Positions 50,901 to 61,010 of a DNA stretch of 64,000 nucleotides are shown here, piece by piece. The stretch is from assembly GCF_000186865.1 (NCBI RefSeq), contig NW_008705563.1, forward strand, positions 891,070 to 955,069, read 5' to 3'. The translations under genes were made by a program, and so were the position numbers. This DNA comes from Aureococcus anophagefferens (lineage: Eukaryota; Sar; Pelagophyceae; Pelagomonadales; Pelagomonadaceae). Numbering within the stretch: the stretch's first letter is position 1; every line of letters starts with the position of its first letter. The notes under the pieces are model-generated. The model was not told where the DNA came from. It did not search any database and saw only the letters and a program-made list of their open reading frames with translations.

Positions 50901-53900
50901 GTTGCCCCGGACCTGCTCGACGACGTCCATGAGCTCGTCGACGCGCTTGCCGTGGAGCTCCGCGAGCGCGTGCTTGCCCCGGTTGATCGCGGCCTCGGTG
51001 AGCTGGCCCCAGGTGATCTGGTTCACCGTGAGGACGACCTGGCCCTGCCAGGCCGCGAGCCAGGACTTGCGGTCGTTCTTCTCGAAGTCGACGACGGCCT
51101 CGTCGATGGCGTTGGCCAGCGACTTCTTCATGATCGCTTCCACTTCGACGAGCCACTTCTCGACGTTGCCCCCCGAGTCCTTGGGGTTGATCATCTTGTG
51201 GTTGCAGGCGTCGTAGGCAAATTCCAAACGCTCGCCCTTGGGGGCCGGGGCGTCGAGGCAGGCCATGATGTCGAGGTTCTTCGTAAATTCCAGATTCGCG
51301 ACGCCGTCGAAGCATTTCTTCAGGTGCGGCTGCACGCGCGTCGGGTCCTTCGTCTCCGCGAGGATCTCGAGGAGCTCGTCGTTGGAGAGGAAGAAGAAGC
51401 GCGGGAACGCGAGGCGTTTTGTTTCCAAGTAGTCGTTCAACCCCTTCTGGATCGTCTCGAGCTTCTCGTTCGCGTCGACGAGCGCGTCCAGCAGCCCCGG
51501 CCGCGTCGCGACGGACAGCACCGCGGGGTCCGCGGCCGTCTCGGCCATGGAGTCGATCCAGACCTGGTTCACGGTGGTAAACAAGCTCGCCTCCGTCGGC
51601 ATCTGGCGCGTGATGTCGTCGCTGGAGAAGATGGGCTCGAGGTAGAGCCACGCGGCCTGGACCTTGAGCCAGTTGTCGATGATGTCCTGGAGCGACGTCA
51701 GCGTGTGCTCCCAGGCCTCGACGCGCCCCAGGAAGGGCTTGACGTAGCGCGACCCGTGCATGGCCTGGGTCTTGACGATCTGGTCGTCGAGCTCCTGCTG
51801 GATCTCGTCGATGCCCGCCAGGATCCGCCCCGTGCGCCACTCCTTCGTCGCGAAGATCGCGGAGCCCCAGGCCGCCTCCATCTTCACGAGGGCCTTGTCC
51901 AGCGCCGCCTCCTTGGACGCGGCGACGCACGTGTCCTCGATGAGGTGCACGTAGTGGTTCAACCCCACGTCCATGAGCTGGAGCACGTTCGTCGCGGGCG
52001 ACACGTCGAAGTTGAGCCGCGTCGTGCGCTTGATCTCGTCCCAGTGGCGCTGCTGCATGCCCGGCTCGCAGACGAGGCGCATGAGCGGGATCTCGTCCTG
52101 CTCGAAGGCCGCGGCCTCCTGGATGAGGAGCTTGCACGCGCGGCGCGCGGGGTCGCGCGACGGCCCCTTCTTCTCGAGCAATTTCACGACGCGGTTCAGC
52201 GTCGTGCCGTACTCCGCGGCGCGCGCCGCGGCGTCCTCGGCGTCGACCTCCGTGAGCGGCAGCTCGTGCCAGGCGTGGGACCGCTCGACCCACTCGCGCG
52301 CGATGGTCCAGAGCTTGTCGAGCGGGCTCAGCTCCTTGGCGACGACGGCGAGGCGCGCCTCGTGGTCCGTGGGCTGCAGCTCGAGCAGGTCCTCCTGGGC
52401 GACGACGATCTCCGACTCCTTCTGGGCGTTGTCCAAACCCTCGCGGATGGCCTGGACGCGCCGCGTGACCATCTGGACCTCGTTCGGCGCGAGCGAGCCC
52501 GTCTCCGCGAGCTTCTCGACCTTCTTCTCCAGCGACGCGACCTCGCGGCCGAGCTGCTCGCGCTGGCCCTCGACGACCATCTTGAGGTGCTTCTTCCGGT
52601 TCTCCTGGAGCTCGTCGCTCCGGTTGAGGTAGGCCTCCATGGACTTGGGCCAGTTGAACGTCGTGCAGATCGCCGCGAGGTCCTCCTTGGACGACCGGTA
52701 GCCCCGCGCGAGGAGAAACTTCTCGCGCTGGAGGATCTCCTCCTTGTACTCGTGCTCGAGGCCCTTGAGCATGTCGATGGCCTGCTCGCTGAACTCCTTG
52801 AGCGTCCGCAGCTCCGCGGACGTCGTCGGCTCGTCGACCAACTGGTCCGCGATGTTCTGGTACTTGCGGCAGACGTCCTGCATGTGCTCCCGGTTGTCCG
52901 CGGCGACGCTCTCCGTGATGGACAGGTTGAGCGCGTCGGCCTTGGCCGCGAGCAGCTCCTTGGCCTCGGCCGTCTGCACGCGGAACATCGCGCTGTCGAC
53001 CAAGTCGCCCGTGACGCCGCGGATGCGGTCCGCGAGGGCGCTGAGCTCGTCGTTCATCTTCGAGAGCTCCGTCAGGGACGCCTCCGTGGCGTCGATCTCG
53101 ACCTGCTGGCCGTCCGGCGGGGGCACGCGCCGCGCCTCGTGGATCGCGGCCCGCACGCGGTCCGCCAAGGTCCCGTCCAGCAAAACCCCGAAATCCTCGA
53201 AGAGGGGCACGAGCGCCGACGGCGCCTCGAAGCGCCGCGCCAGCGCCGCGGACACGCGGGCCTTGGCCATGACGACGCACTCGTCCTCGGACGCGATCGT
53301 CGCGGGCCCCAGAAACTCGTCGGGCGACCGGTGGTGCGCCTCCAGGACCGTCTCCCGCGGCGCCGCCGCCGCCGCGGCGGCGCCGCCGTCGCCCGCGCTC
53401 TCGGCGTCGCCCGACGCCGCCGACGAGCCGTCCTCCTCCGTGTCGAGCACGCCGAGCACGGGCAGCGTCGTCGCCGCGGGCGCGTCCTTCGCCGGAGACG
53501 CGGGGCCGCCCGCGCCGAGCGCGGCGGACACGTCGACGCGCGGGAAGCGCTGGGCCGCGCGGATGATCGACTCGATGCAGTCGCAGCAGTGCTCCTGGAG
53601 CCGCTCGAGCGACGGCTCCAAAACGACGACGTGCCGCTTCCGGACCGCCTGCGCGTCCTCGTTCGCGTAGAGCTCGTCGAGCCTTAACCCCAGCTCGAAG
53701 GCCGCCTCGTCCGTGAGCTTCGCGATGGCGCCGTCGAAGCGCTCGAAGAAGGCGACGAAGTGGTCCAGCGACTCCTCGCAGAGCGACCGGAGCTGGCGCG
53801 ACATTAGAGCAGACGCGCAGCCGAGGACGGACCGGGCCCGGAGCGCCGACGGCGACGGCGCGGCCGCCGCGCCGTCGACGGCGAGCGCCGCCGCGGGCGC

Positions 53901-56351
53901 CTTGCGGGGCTTCGCGGGCCGCGCGTCGAAGCGCTCCGCGGGCGGCGCGCCCGTCGCGGCCGCGCCGTACGTCTCCGTGAACCACGCGTCGAACTCGTCC
54001 GCGGCCGAATCGCCGTCGCCCGCCTCCTGGAACGCGTCCGCGTCCTCGGGCGCGATGAGGTGGTGCCGCGCGGCCGCGGCCAGCGACGCGGGCACGTCGC
54101 TCGAGACGCCGAAGGGCGGCGCCGCGCCGAGGCCCTCCAAGAACCGCGACGCGTCCTTGAACGCGCTCTCGCGCGGCCGCTGGAGGTGCGCGCCCAGGAG
54201 CAGCGCCGACACCGCGAGCCAGTCCTCCTTGAGCGAATCTCGCACCGCGCCCGCGTGCCGCTCCACGTGCGTGCAGAACACGTCCAGCGTCAGCGGCAGG
54301 CGCCGCCGGAAGCCCGTCGACGGCACGTCCGTCAGCAGCACCGTGGAAAAGGGCGGCCGCGACGTCTCGTGGTGGTGGCTCGCCGTCTCGGCCATGGCCG
54401 CGGCCGTGATGATGCCCGACGCGGCCTGCGAGTCCCGCCGGAGCTTGGGCGCGTGGCGCACGGAGAGGCGCCGCCCGTTCCCTAATTCCTCGTCGTCGTC
54501 GTCGCCCTCCGCGTCGTCGTCGTCGTCCTTCGCCGCCTCGCCGCTCTGCGCGATGGCCGGCGGCGCCGCGGCCGGCGCCGCGGCGGCGCCGAAGGCCGCG
54601 GGCTGCCGCGGCAGCAGCCAGGCCTCGTGGAGCTCGTACATGACGCGCTCGACGACCCGCAGCTGCGTCGCCGCCGCGTAGAAGGCCCGGTGCACGCGCC
54701 TCCTCGCGACGCCCGTCTTCCGCAGGACGCGCCACTCGTAGGTCCGGTGCTCCACGGACGTCCACCACCGCGGCGCCGCCCGCAGGTGCGCCGGGTCGAT
54801 GTCCAAAAGCCCCACGAGGTTCGCGTCGCGCATCTCGTAGTCGACCATGGCCCGCGCGACGCCGTCCGCGAAGCCCAGGCGGCTCTCCTCCAAGGCCTCG
54901 TCCGCGACGCGCTCCGCGCGCTCCACGGCGGAGAAGGACCAGTGGTCGTTCTGGTCCTCGACGCCGTCGTCCAGATGGCCCTCCAGAAAGTGGTCGATGG
55001 ACTTCTCCAGCGCGAGCTCGCCGACCTGGTCGCCGTCGGGGCCGCCCTCGCGCGCGCGGACCGTCTGCCGCGCGCGCAGCACCTTGGCCCGTTCCCGCAG
55101 CAGCGCCTTCGGCGGCGCGACGCGGCCCGCGATGCCCCCGAGCCAGGCGTCGGGGAGCTGGGCTAAAGCTCGTCTTTTCCCCGCGCCCGCGGCGTGCGCG
55201 GCGCCGCGGTGCACGAGCGCGCGGACGCGCGCCCAGTAGTTCTCGACGGCCTCCTGGTACCGCGCGGCCTCCCGCGGCGCGTCGGCGACGCTGGACACGG
55301 ATGCGTCGTCGCCCGCATTACCGGGAAGCCGGGCGCCCGGGTTCCAGAGCTCCGCGTCGAAGGACGTCGCGGTCGTCGCCGGCGCGGCCGACGGCGACAC
55401 GGCGGACCGCGCCGCGCCCGCGCCGCGCCTCTCGCGCGCGAGCTGGCGCCGCTTCGAGGGCGACGTCGGCGTGGCGGGCGCCGGCTTCGGCGCCGGTTCG
55501 GCGTCCCGGGGCGCCTCGTCGACGATGGACACCTGGGGCGCGCCCGGCGCGTCGTCGAGTCCGGAGCGCGCGTCGCCGTCCGACGACTCGTCGAGGCTCA
55601 TGGACTCGCCGAAGCCGCCGGCGGCCGTGCGCGCGGCGGCGTGGTAGGCCGCCGGCGCCACGCGGGCGACGCGCGTCAGCGCGTCGTCGCGGGCCTTGGC
55701 GCCGAGCGAGTGCGTCGCCCACGTCGGCCTCAAACTCTCGGGGAGTCCCGTGAGCGCGGCGCGCTCGCGCTCGCGCGCGGGCGCGAGCTGCGGCCCGCCG
55801 TGGCGGCCCATCATGGCGCGACTCACGGCCGTCGCGTCGCGCATGGTCAGCGTCGCCGCCGTCGGCGTGTAGAGCCGCGCGATGCGGTCCGTCGGCGTCA
55901 CGTAGTGCGCGGCCGCCGCGGCCGCGCGCGCGCGCGCGGCCGCGGACCCGAGCGCCGCCGCGTCGTCGGCGCCTAAATCGTACTGGCGGAGCGACTGGGA
56001 CCGGTGGAGCGGCTTTGCGGTTTGGTCCACGCCGTAGGACCGCAGGAGGTCCGACGCGGACGCGACGCGCGGCGGCAGCTCTCTGAAGGCGCCGAGGGGG
56101 CCGACGATGGACGCCGGGTCCTGGCCCTCCTCGAGGAGCCGCACGAGCTCGCTGCGGTCGTCGTGCGTGTACTTGACCTGGTGCGCCGCGGCGCGCAGCA
56201 TGCCGCGCAGCTTCTTCTTGCCGCGCGACGCGTAGGCCTTGTCGCGGTTATCCTTCATCTGCTCGCGCCGGCTCTTCATGCTCACCTTGAGCAGCGACCG
56301 CTGGTCCAGCGCGCGCAGCCGCGGGCCGTCGCGGGGCGGCGCCTGCGCCAT
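41973..56351 (-). CDS. Axonemal inner-arm dynein heavy chain, DNAH3/7/12-like
   Basis: Exons are 56351-47994, 47793-45817 and 45605-41973, about 4,655 residues. Both introns are introners, and splicing restores ADQVVKATMATY and YDRVAKVVAPKKE. P-loops are GPAGTGKT (AAA1, about residue 1925), GMPFSGKT (AAA2, about 2210), GPTGTGKS (AAA3, about 2610) and GVGGSGRQ (AAA4, about 2980). The stalk coiled coils flank a microtubule-binding domain near the second intron. The end CPVYKTSDRRGILATTGHST is classic for axonemal chains. AAA1 details (FFKGLAASGAWACFDEFNR, FRTVAMMVPDYGMIGEI) fit the DNAH3/7/12 inner-arm group. The tail before AAA1 is roughly 600 residues longer than in human DNAH7 and starts with low-complexity sequence. 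It drives flagellar beating. Confidence 0.93.
45606..45808. mobile_element. Introner element A5
   Basis: This 203-base family A copy is antisense to the dynein gene. The 8-base repeats GCGACGAC are at 45598-45605 and 45809-45816; on the gene strand they read GTCGTCGC. The GT-AG intron runs 45816-45606 (211 bases). It sits at the start of the second stalk coiled coil. Confidence 0.92.
47794..47985. mobile_element. Introner element B3
   Basis: This 192-base family B copy is antisense to the dynein gene. The 8-base repeats TTGACGAC are at 47786-47793 and 47986-47993; on the gene strand they read GTCGTCAA. The GT-AG intron runs 47993-47794 (200 bases). One end has GCAGCACAAG where the other copies have GCAGGACAAG. 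Confidence 0.92.
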
Positions 56352-56716
56352 GTCGCAGGTCCGGGGCTGCGACCAGCGCCGTCCTGATGCTGCCCGCTAG
56401 CAACAGCGCCGCTTTTGCGCGGATCTTTCCGGCACGGAGCCGCGCCATTGACGCGCTTCTCGATGGGGCATGATTTTTGTAATACCTCTCCGGTGATGCT
56501 CGGTTAACGTACGAGCATCGCACCGTGTGCTCGTTTCGTCGTACGTTCATGCTCGAGCACCTCGTCGTCGTGCGGCTGCCCATCTTCCGGCGCAAGGGCG
56601 CGCGCATCGTGGCCATCAGCGGCTGCATCGTCGTGTGCCGCTTCGCGCTGCAGCTCGGCTTCGTCGCCACGGTCGCCGTCTGCGCGACCGTGCGCGTCGC
56701 CTTCCTGTCGCCGTAG
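56352..56716. other. Divergent intergenic region with an inverted repeat
   Basis: Shared upstream region of the dynein and sulfotransferase genes. A perfect 9-base inverted repeat (AACGTACGA at 56506-56514 and TCGTACGTT at 56539-56547) encloses a second one, CGAGCA and TGCTCG. A 63-codon frame at 56525-56716 with a hydrophobic core ends immediately before the next ATG. It is more likely leader sequence than a gene. Confidence 0.45.
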
Positions 56717-58091
56717 ATGCGCCGCTTCGTCGCGGTCCTCGCCGCCGCCGCCGCCGCCACGGGCCTCGAGTGCCCAGGCGCCGACGTCGCCGACGTCGCC
56801 GCGCGCGTCGAAAAGCTCGGCGCGAACGCGTCGACCGCGGCCGTGGAGCGCGTCCTCGAGGCCGCGGTCGCCGCGAGCGCCCACGCGCGCGCGCACCGCC
56901 GCGTCGCGCTCGTCAAGACGCACAAGACGGCGTCGGGCACAGGGCAGGAAAAGAGTGATTCAAGTTCGCTTCAACATGAGTGTTCCGCGCGCGCGCGTTC
57001 TGGGAAAAGCATCCACAGCGCTCCGAGAGATGATCGCTCGTCTAAAAATTAGCCGAGACGAGTGGAAAACGACCGAGAGAGGAGCCTCCAAAGTTGGGAA
57101 TTTCGCACTCTTTTCCCGCCCAGGTCGGGCACGCTCCAGGCCCTCGTCGCGCGCGTCGCGTTACGCCTGGGCCTGAGGCCCGCGGCCGCCGCGTGGCCGG
57201 GCAAGTTCTGGCGGGAGGGCATGTGCCCCGAGGCGCTCCGGAAGGCGCTCCGCGGCCGCCGCGCGGACGTCGCGCTCCGCCACGTCTTCCCCATCAAGGA
57301 CTGGTGGACGAAGAAGCGCGCGCCGTGCGGGGAGCGCGGGCCCTGGGTCGACGGCTTCTTCCGCCTCTGCCGCGAATTGATGGGAAACGACGTCGCGTTC
57401 CTGCTGCCGCTGCGCGGCGCCGGCGTCCGCTTCCCGGGCGTCCCTCCGACGCGCCCCTTCGTCGCTCCGGCGCGTCCCGTCCGACGCGCCCCTTCGTCGC
57501 AGGCGCGAGCCCGCGGGCCACCTCGGTTCGCTGCTCGCGTACTACAACCACACGCGGCGCTGGTACGCGGGCGCGCGCGACCGCTGGAACCCGCTCGCGA
57601 AGGACCTCCGGCTCCTCACACCGGGCGACGTCGAGAGCTTCGTCGAGGCGCACCTCCGGGGCGCGCCCCTCGACGCCGCCGGCGTCCACGTCCTTTTCGT
57701 CGAGGACCTCCACGCGTCGCTCGCCGTCGCGCGGCGGCGGCTCCGCTGGTCGCTCCTCGACGCGCTCCCGCTGGCCGTCGGCGCGACGAAGCGGCGGGGG
57801 AGCGGGCGGGGGCCGTCCGACGCGGCGCCCCCGGCGCCGGCGGCCTCGCTCGCGCTCGACGGGGCGCTCTACCGGGGCGCCGTCGCCGCGCACGCGGCCG
57901 CCGTCGCGGCCGTCGACCGCAAGTGCGGCGGCGGCTTCCCCGTCGCCGCCGAGGCGCGGCTCCTCGCGGCGCTCGGCGCGGCCGTCGACCGCGCGTGCGG
58001 GGTCGACGGCGCGCCGCCGCTCCTCGCGCGGCTCTGCCGGTTCCACAAGACCCAGGAACGCGCGGTCGTGCAGGCCGTCGTGGGCGGCTGA
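56717..58091 (+). CDS. Galactose-3-O-sulfotransferase-like protein, three exons
   Basis: Exons are 56717-56931, 57124-57411 and 57503-58091 (363 residues). A signal peptide or anchor (MRRFVAVLAAAAAATGLEC) is followed by KTHKTASGTLQALVARVALR, a close match to the Gal3ST phosphosulfate loop (KTHKTxSSTxxNIL). That loop is completed only after introner B4 is spliced out. A second short intron is required because the frame changes before REPAGHLGSLLAYYNHT, which matches the family REP block and the aromatic stretch that follows. I place it at 57412-57502 with a GC donor, giving FLLPLREPAGHL; nearby GC donors are also possible. The C-terminal half (VHVLFVEDLHASLAVARRRL) is helical. It likely sulfates galactose or similar sugars in the Golgi. 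Confidence 0.7.
56940..57123. mobile_element. Introner element B4 (diverged)
   Basis: This 184-base family B copy is in sense orientation. The 8-base repeats GTCGGGCA are at 56932-56939 and 57124-57131. GT-AG intron 56932-57123. Compared with the other B copies it has small deletions and base changes, including GTGAGT to ATGAGT at about 56984. Confidence 0.9.
57446..57500 (+). repeat. 20-base direct repeats within the second sulfotransferase intron
   Basis: CCGACGCGCCCCTTCGTCGC occurs at 57446-57465 and 57481-57500 (period 35). The second copy ends just before the acceptor AG at 57501-57502. The inferred intron may have grown by local duplication. Confidence 0.8.
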
Positions 58092-58393
58092 GGGGCGTTC
58101 TTAGGGATGTGGTTTAGGGCTCTTGGCTTGCACCATGTTGTTTCACGCGAGCATTTGCGCCATGCACAGATACTCGTTATGCCAACTTATGGAGGCCTAC
58201 ATGGATGCTCAAGTGCGGAGTCGCCTTGACGCGTCTCTAAACGTAGGGGGCCCGGGAGGAACCGCGGGGGACGGGAGGCTCAGAGGGGTCTCACAGGCGC
58301 GGGAGGCGCCAGTGGACGGCGGCGTCCTGGCGCAGTGCGGAGTCGCCACAAGTTGGCACAAAGCTGAGCTGATACAGAGGAGAGACGGGCACG
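58092..58393 (+). other. Intergenic region with the second copy of the 41-base repeat
   Basis: 302 bases between two plus-strand genes. They contain the dispersed repeat at 58225-58265 and the sequence GTGCGGAGTCGCC at about 58213 and 58335. Composition is more AT-rich than the coding regions on the left. No exon is recognised. Confidence 0.6.
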
Positions 58394-59305
58394 ATGTGCA
58401 CGAAGTTTGCTCATGACTTAATCGGCAGTAACCATACATTGACCCCTGACCGCATGAGCCCGGAAGGACTCGCATCTTTTGCTGCTTCACATGTCGCAAT
58501 TAATCGGGCAAAGCGAGACGACCCCGACGCTCACGAGGTTTCGGTATTTGATAACTGTGGTGCCCATTTGGTTTTGGATGAAGATTTTCAGGAGATGGGG
58601 GTGCTCAAGGGACTGAATCGTCGGATCTGCGAGTTGAGGTGTGCGTCCGCGGCGTATCATGACGTACCCGCACCGTGGAAACGTTTCGCCGACGCGAAGA
58701 AGATGTGCGAGTGTTGCCACGCGGCGTACTACTGTTCTCCTGAGTGCCAGAGGAAGCACTGGGTCTCGCACAAGCAGTTTTGCGGCGCACACGGCATCGC
58801 CCGGAAGTATCGCGGCGAGGCGACCTGGATCGCGGCCGTTTTGTGGTTCTCTTGTGCTCTTGAGGGCCATGTATGGTTCCCGCTCTGCGTGCGCTACGAC
58901 GATTCCGCGGACGACGTGAAGCGAAAGATCCGAGACCGCTTCGGAGTCCCGCTGGCTGCTCAATTGCTCACAACCTCGAGGGGGGCGACGATACGTTCTC
59001 TCGAAGAGCTTGCCGGTTTAGCCGCCGCCGATTTCGAAGCCATGGAGACGGGTACTCTCGCGGACTTTGAACTCGTGCGCGGGCAGTTGATAGCCATCTC
59101 GACGGATCACTGCGCGGCGCCGCGGCCGACGTGCGAACGATGCCGCCAGTGCATCGGAGGCGCCTGCCGCTTGGAATTCGGACCCCGAGCTGCGGAGGCT
59201 CACGAATTCCCGGAGATTCGCCAGGACGTGCCCGCGGTCGTCGGACGCAATGATCCGTGCCCTTGCGGCAGCGGCCGCAAGTACAAGAAGTGCTGCGGCC
59301 GTTAA
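58394..59305 (+). CDS. MYND zinc-finger protein with a C-terminal SEC-C motif
   Basis: A single exon encodes 303 residues. At about 105-135 is a MYND-type zinc finger ([19 protein letters not shown], then HKQFC). Its first Cys pair is followed by the usual YYCSxECQxxxWxxHK core. A ubiquitin-like fold may follow ([19 protein letters not shown]). A Cys cluster ([13 protein letters not shown]) and a C-terminal SEC-C motif ([20 protein letters not shown]) end the protein. SEC-C is a zinc-binding tail best known from bacterial SecA, and it is found on varied eukaryotic proteins. MYND fingers bind proline-rich partners. GC content and codon use are distinctly lower than in neighbouring genes. No targeting signal is visible. 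Confidence 0.8.
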   Translation: MCTKFAHDLIGSNHTLTPDRMSPEGLASFAASHVAINRAKRDDPDAHEVSVFDNCGAHLVLDEDFQEMGVLKGLNRRICELRCASAAYHDVPAPWKRFADAKKMCECCHAAYYCSPECQRKHWVSHKQFCGAHGIARKYRGEATWIAAVLWFSCALEGHVWFPLCVRYDDSADDVKRKIRDRFGVPLAAQLLTTSRGATIRSLEELAGLAAADFEAMETGTLADFELVRGQLIAISTDHCAAPRPTCERCRQCIGGACRLEFGPRAAEAHEFPEIRQDVPAVVGRNDPCPCGSGRKYKKCCGR

Positions 59306-59450
59306 TTTCTGCGAGATCCGCGCACCCCTAACACCTTCGCGACGCCCGGGGATCTTTGAGCGCGCCAGAGCTAATACGGGCCATTAGATGACTACTAGTA
59401 GAGAGACCATCGCCGCGGCGTCAAATGTGTAAGGGACGTGGCCTACTTCT

Positions 59451-61010
59451 CTAGTAGGTAACTAGGGAGACCATCATCGCCGCGGCGGCGACGGCGGCCG
59501 TCGCGACGAGCGCGGAGCCTCCGTCGGACTCCTCGGCCGTCGGCGCGGCGCTCGGCGAGATTGTCGTCGGGCGCGGCGTCGGGCGCGTCGTCGGCGCGGG
59601 GCTCGGCGCGGGCGTCGTCGGCGCGGCGCTCGGCGCGGACGTCGTCGGGCGCGGCGTCGGGCGCGGCGTCGGGCGCGGCGTCGGCGCGGACGTCGGCCGG
59701 GCGGCCGCGTGCGCGAGCGCCAAGAGCACCAGGCCCGCCTTGCTGCAGCCGTCGGGGTCGTCGACGCCGCGGGAGTAGTAGTAGGACGCCTCCGCGCCGA
59801 TGCTCGTGCCCTTGCCGCAGTTGGGGATGTCGCCGTCGCCGTCGACGTACGCGAGGAGCCCGCGGATGCCGTCGTCGAAGGCGCCGGCCGCGGTCGCCGG
59901 CAGCGCGCCGACCGCCGCGAGCTCGCCCATAGCCGCGAGGATGAGCGCCGAGCCCGACGTCTCGACGAAGTTCACGTCGCCGTCGTCCGACGGCGCGCCC
60001 GAGAGGCCGTCGACGTCGCCGTTCGGGTTCTGCCACCAGAGACCTTCCGCTCCCTGCCATCCGACGATGGTCTCGAGGTGGTGCGCGACGACGCCCGCGG
60101 CCGCGGCCGCGTCGTCGTCGCGGCCGAGCGCCGCGAGCGTGCGCCGCATGAGCGCGAGGCCGTAGACGCCCCAGCCGAGGCTCCGCGTCCACCGCATCGG
60201 CGACGCCTCGCCGAGCGTCGCGTCGTACGCGTGGCGGAGATCGCCGAAGACGTCGTCGTAGCCGCGCGCGAGCCCGGCGAGGACGTCGCCCAAGCGGCCG
60301 CGCTCGGCGTCGTCGAGCGTTTCCAGATGGTACTCCACGAGCATCGCGGCGGTCAGGGTGCCCATGGCGACGTCGTCCTCCCAGCACACCTTGTGCGCGT
60401 CGCGGAACCGATCCGGATGGTTCCAGCCGTCGCTCTCCGTGCTTCCGCCCGAGTTCCGCTGCGTGCGGTACTTTGTCACCTGGCGGTAGAACGACAGGCC
60501 GTTTGGAGTCGAGGTGAGGAAGCTGAGGTCGTCGCTTCCGCCGAGCGTCGCGTCGTCGACGAACTGCAGGTCGAAGACGACGCTCTTGGCCCGATCGATG
60601 GACAGCGCGGCGTCGTTCCAGACCAAGGGGGTGAGCAATCCCGCGGTGATGGACAGGTGGTCGCCGACGGACTTGCCCGTGAGCGAGCCCCGCGTCTCGT
60701 CGTCCGCGAGGCCGTCGTAGTCGCCGCGCACGAACGAGATTTTCATATTGTCGTCGTCGTGCCCCGCCGCGAACGCCTCGCGCTCGTACCGCGTCGCGTC
60801 CAGGACGTCGCGCGCGTCGGCTTCGTCGAGCGCGCCGAGGCGCACGGCCTCGGAGATCGCCAAGAGGACCATGGCGGCGTCGTAATGCTGCTTCTGTTGG
60901 TTCAGCAGGCCGAGGACGGAATCGCCTCGAGCGACCGCGCGGACCGCCTCAAAAATCTCTTCGCTCGCGGCTCCGACGATGGCGACGACGAGGACGAGGA
61001 GGCGATACAT
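59451..61010 (-). CDS. Secreted GH105/GH88-like unsaturated glycuronyl hydrolase with a Pro/Thr linker and C-terminal hydrophobic anchor
   Basis: The gene encodes 519 residues from the ATG at 61010. A signal peptide (MYRLLVLVVAIVGAAS) is followed by an all-helical domain. Landmarks of the six-hairpin barrel are WEDDVAMGTLTAAMLVEYH, RSLGWGVYGLALMR (the family W-x-R/G-G-W-x-x-x-G-L block) and VETSGSALILAAMGELA. I therefore suggest the family that removes unsaturated uronic acids from pectin- or ulvan-type fragments. Assignment rests on these blocks only; other alpha/alpha barrels are possible. After residue 430 come PTPRPTPRPTTSAP repeats like the linkers of the FG-GAP gene, and a C-terminal hydrophobic end (ALVATAAVAAAAMMVSLVTY) that could anchor it to the membrane or receive a GPI tail. 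Confidence 0.65.
   Translation of the reverse strand: MYRLLVLVVAIVGAASEEIFEAVRAVARGDSVLGLLNQQKQHYDAAMVLLAISEAVRLGALDEADARDVLDATRYEREAFAAGHDDDNMKISFVRGDYDGLADDETRGSLTGKSVGDHLSITAGLLTPLVWNDAALSIDRAKSVVFDLQFVDDATLGGSDDLSFLTSTPNGLSFYRQVTKYRTQRNSGGSTESDGWNHPDRFRDAHKVCWEDDVAMGTLTAAMLVEYHLETLDDAERGRLGDVLAGLARGYDDVFGDLRHAYDATLGEASPMRWTRSLGWGVYGLALMRRTLAALGRDDDAAAAAGVVAHHLETIVGWQGAEGLWWQNPNGDVDGLSGAPSDDGDVNFVETSGSALILAAMGELAAVGALPATAAGAFDDGIRGLLAYVDGDGDIPNCGKGTSIGAEASYYYSRGVDDPDGCSKAGLVLLALAHAAARPTSAPTPRPTPRPTPRPTTSAPSAAPTTPAPSPAPTTRPTPRPTTISPSAAPTAEESDGGSALVATAAVAAAAMMVSLVTY

Noticed and set aside
56525..56716. 63-codon plus-strand frame with a hydrophobic core before the sulfotransferase
   Set aside because: It ends immediately before the ATG of the real gene, shows no family match, and the next gene has its own leader. 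Leader sequence or a small upstream frame is more likely.
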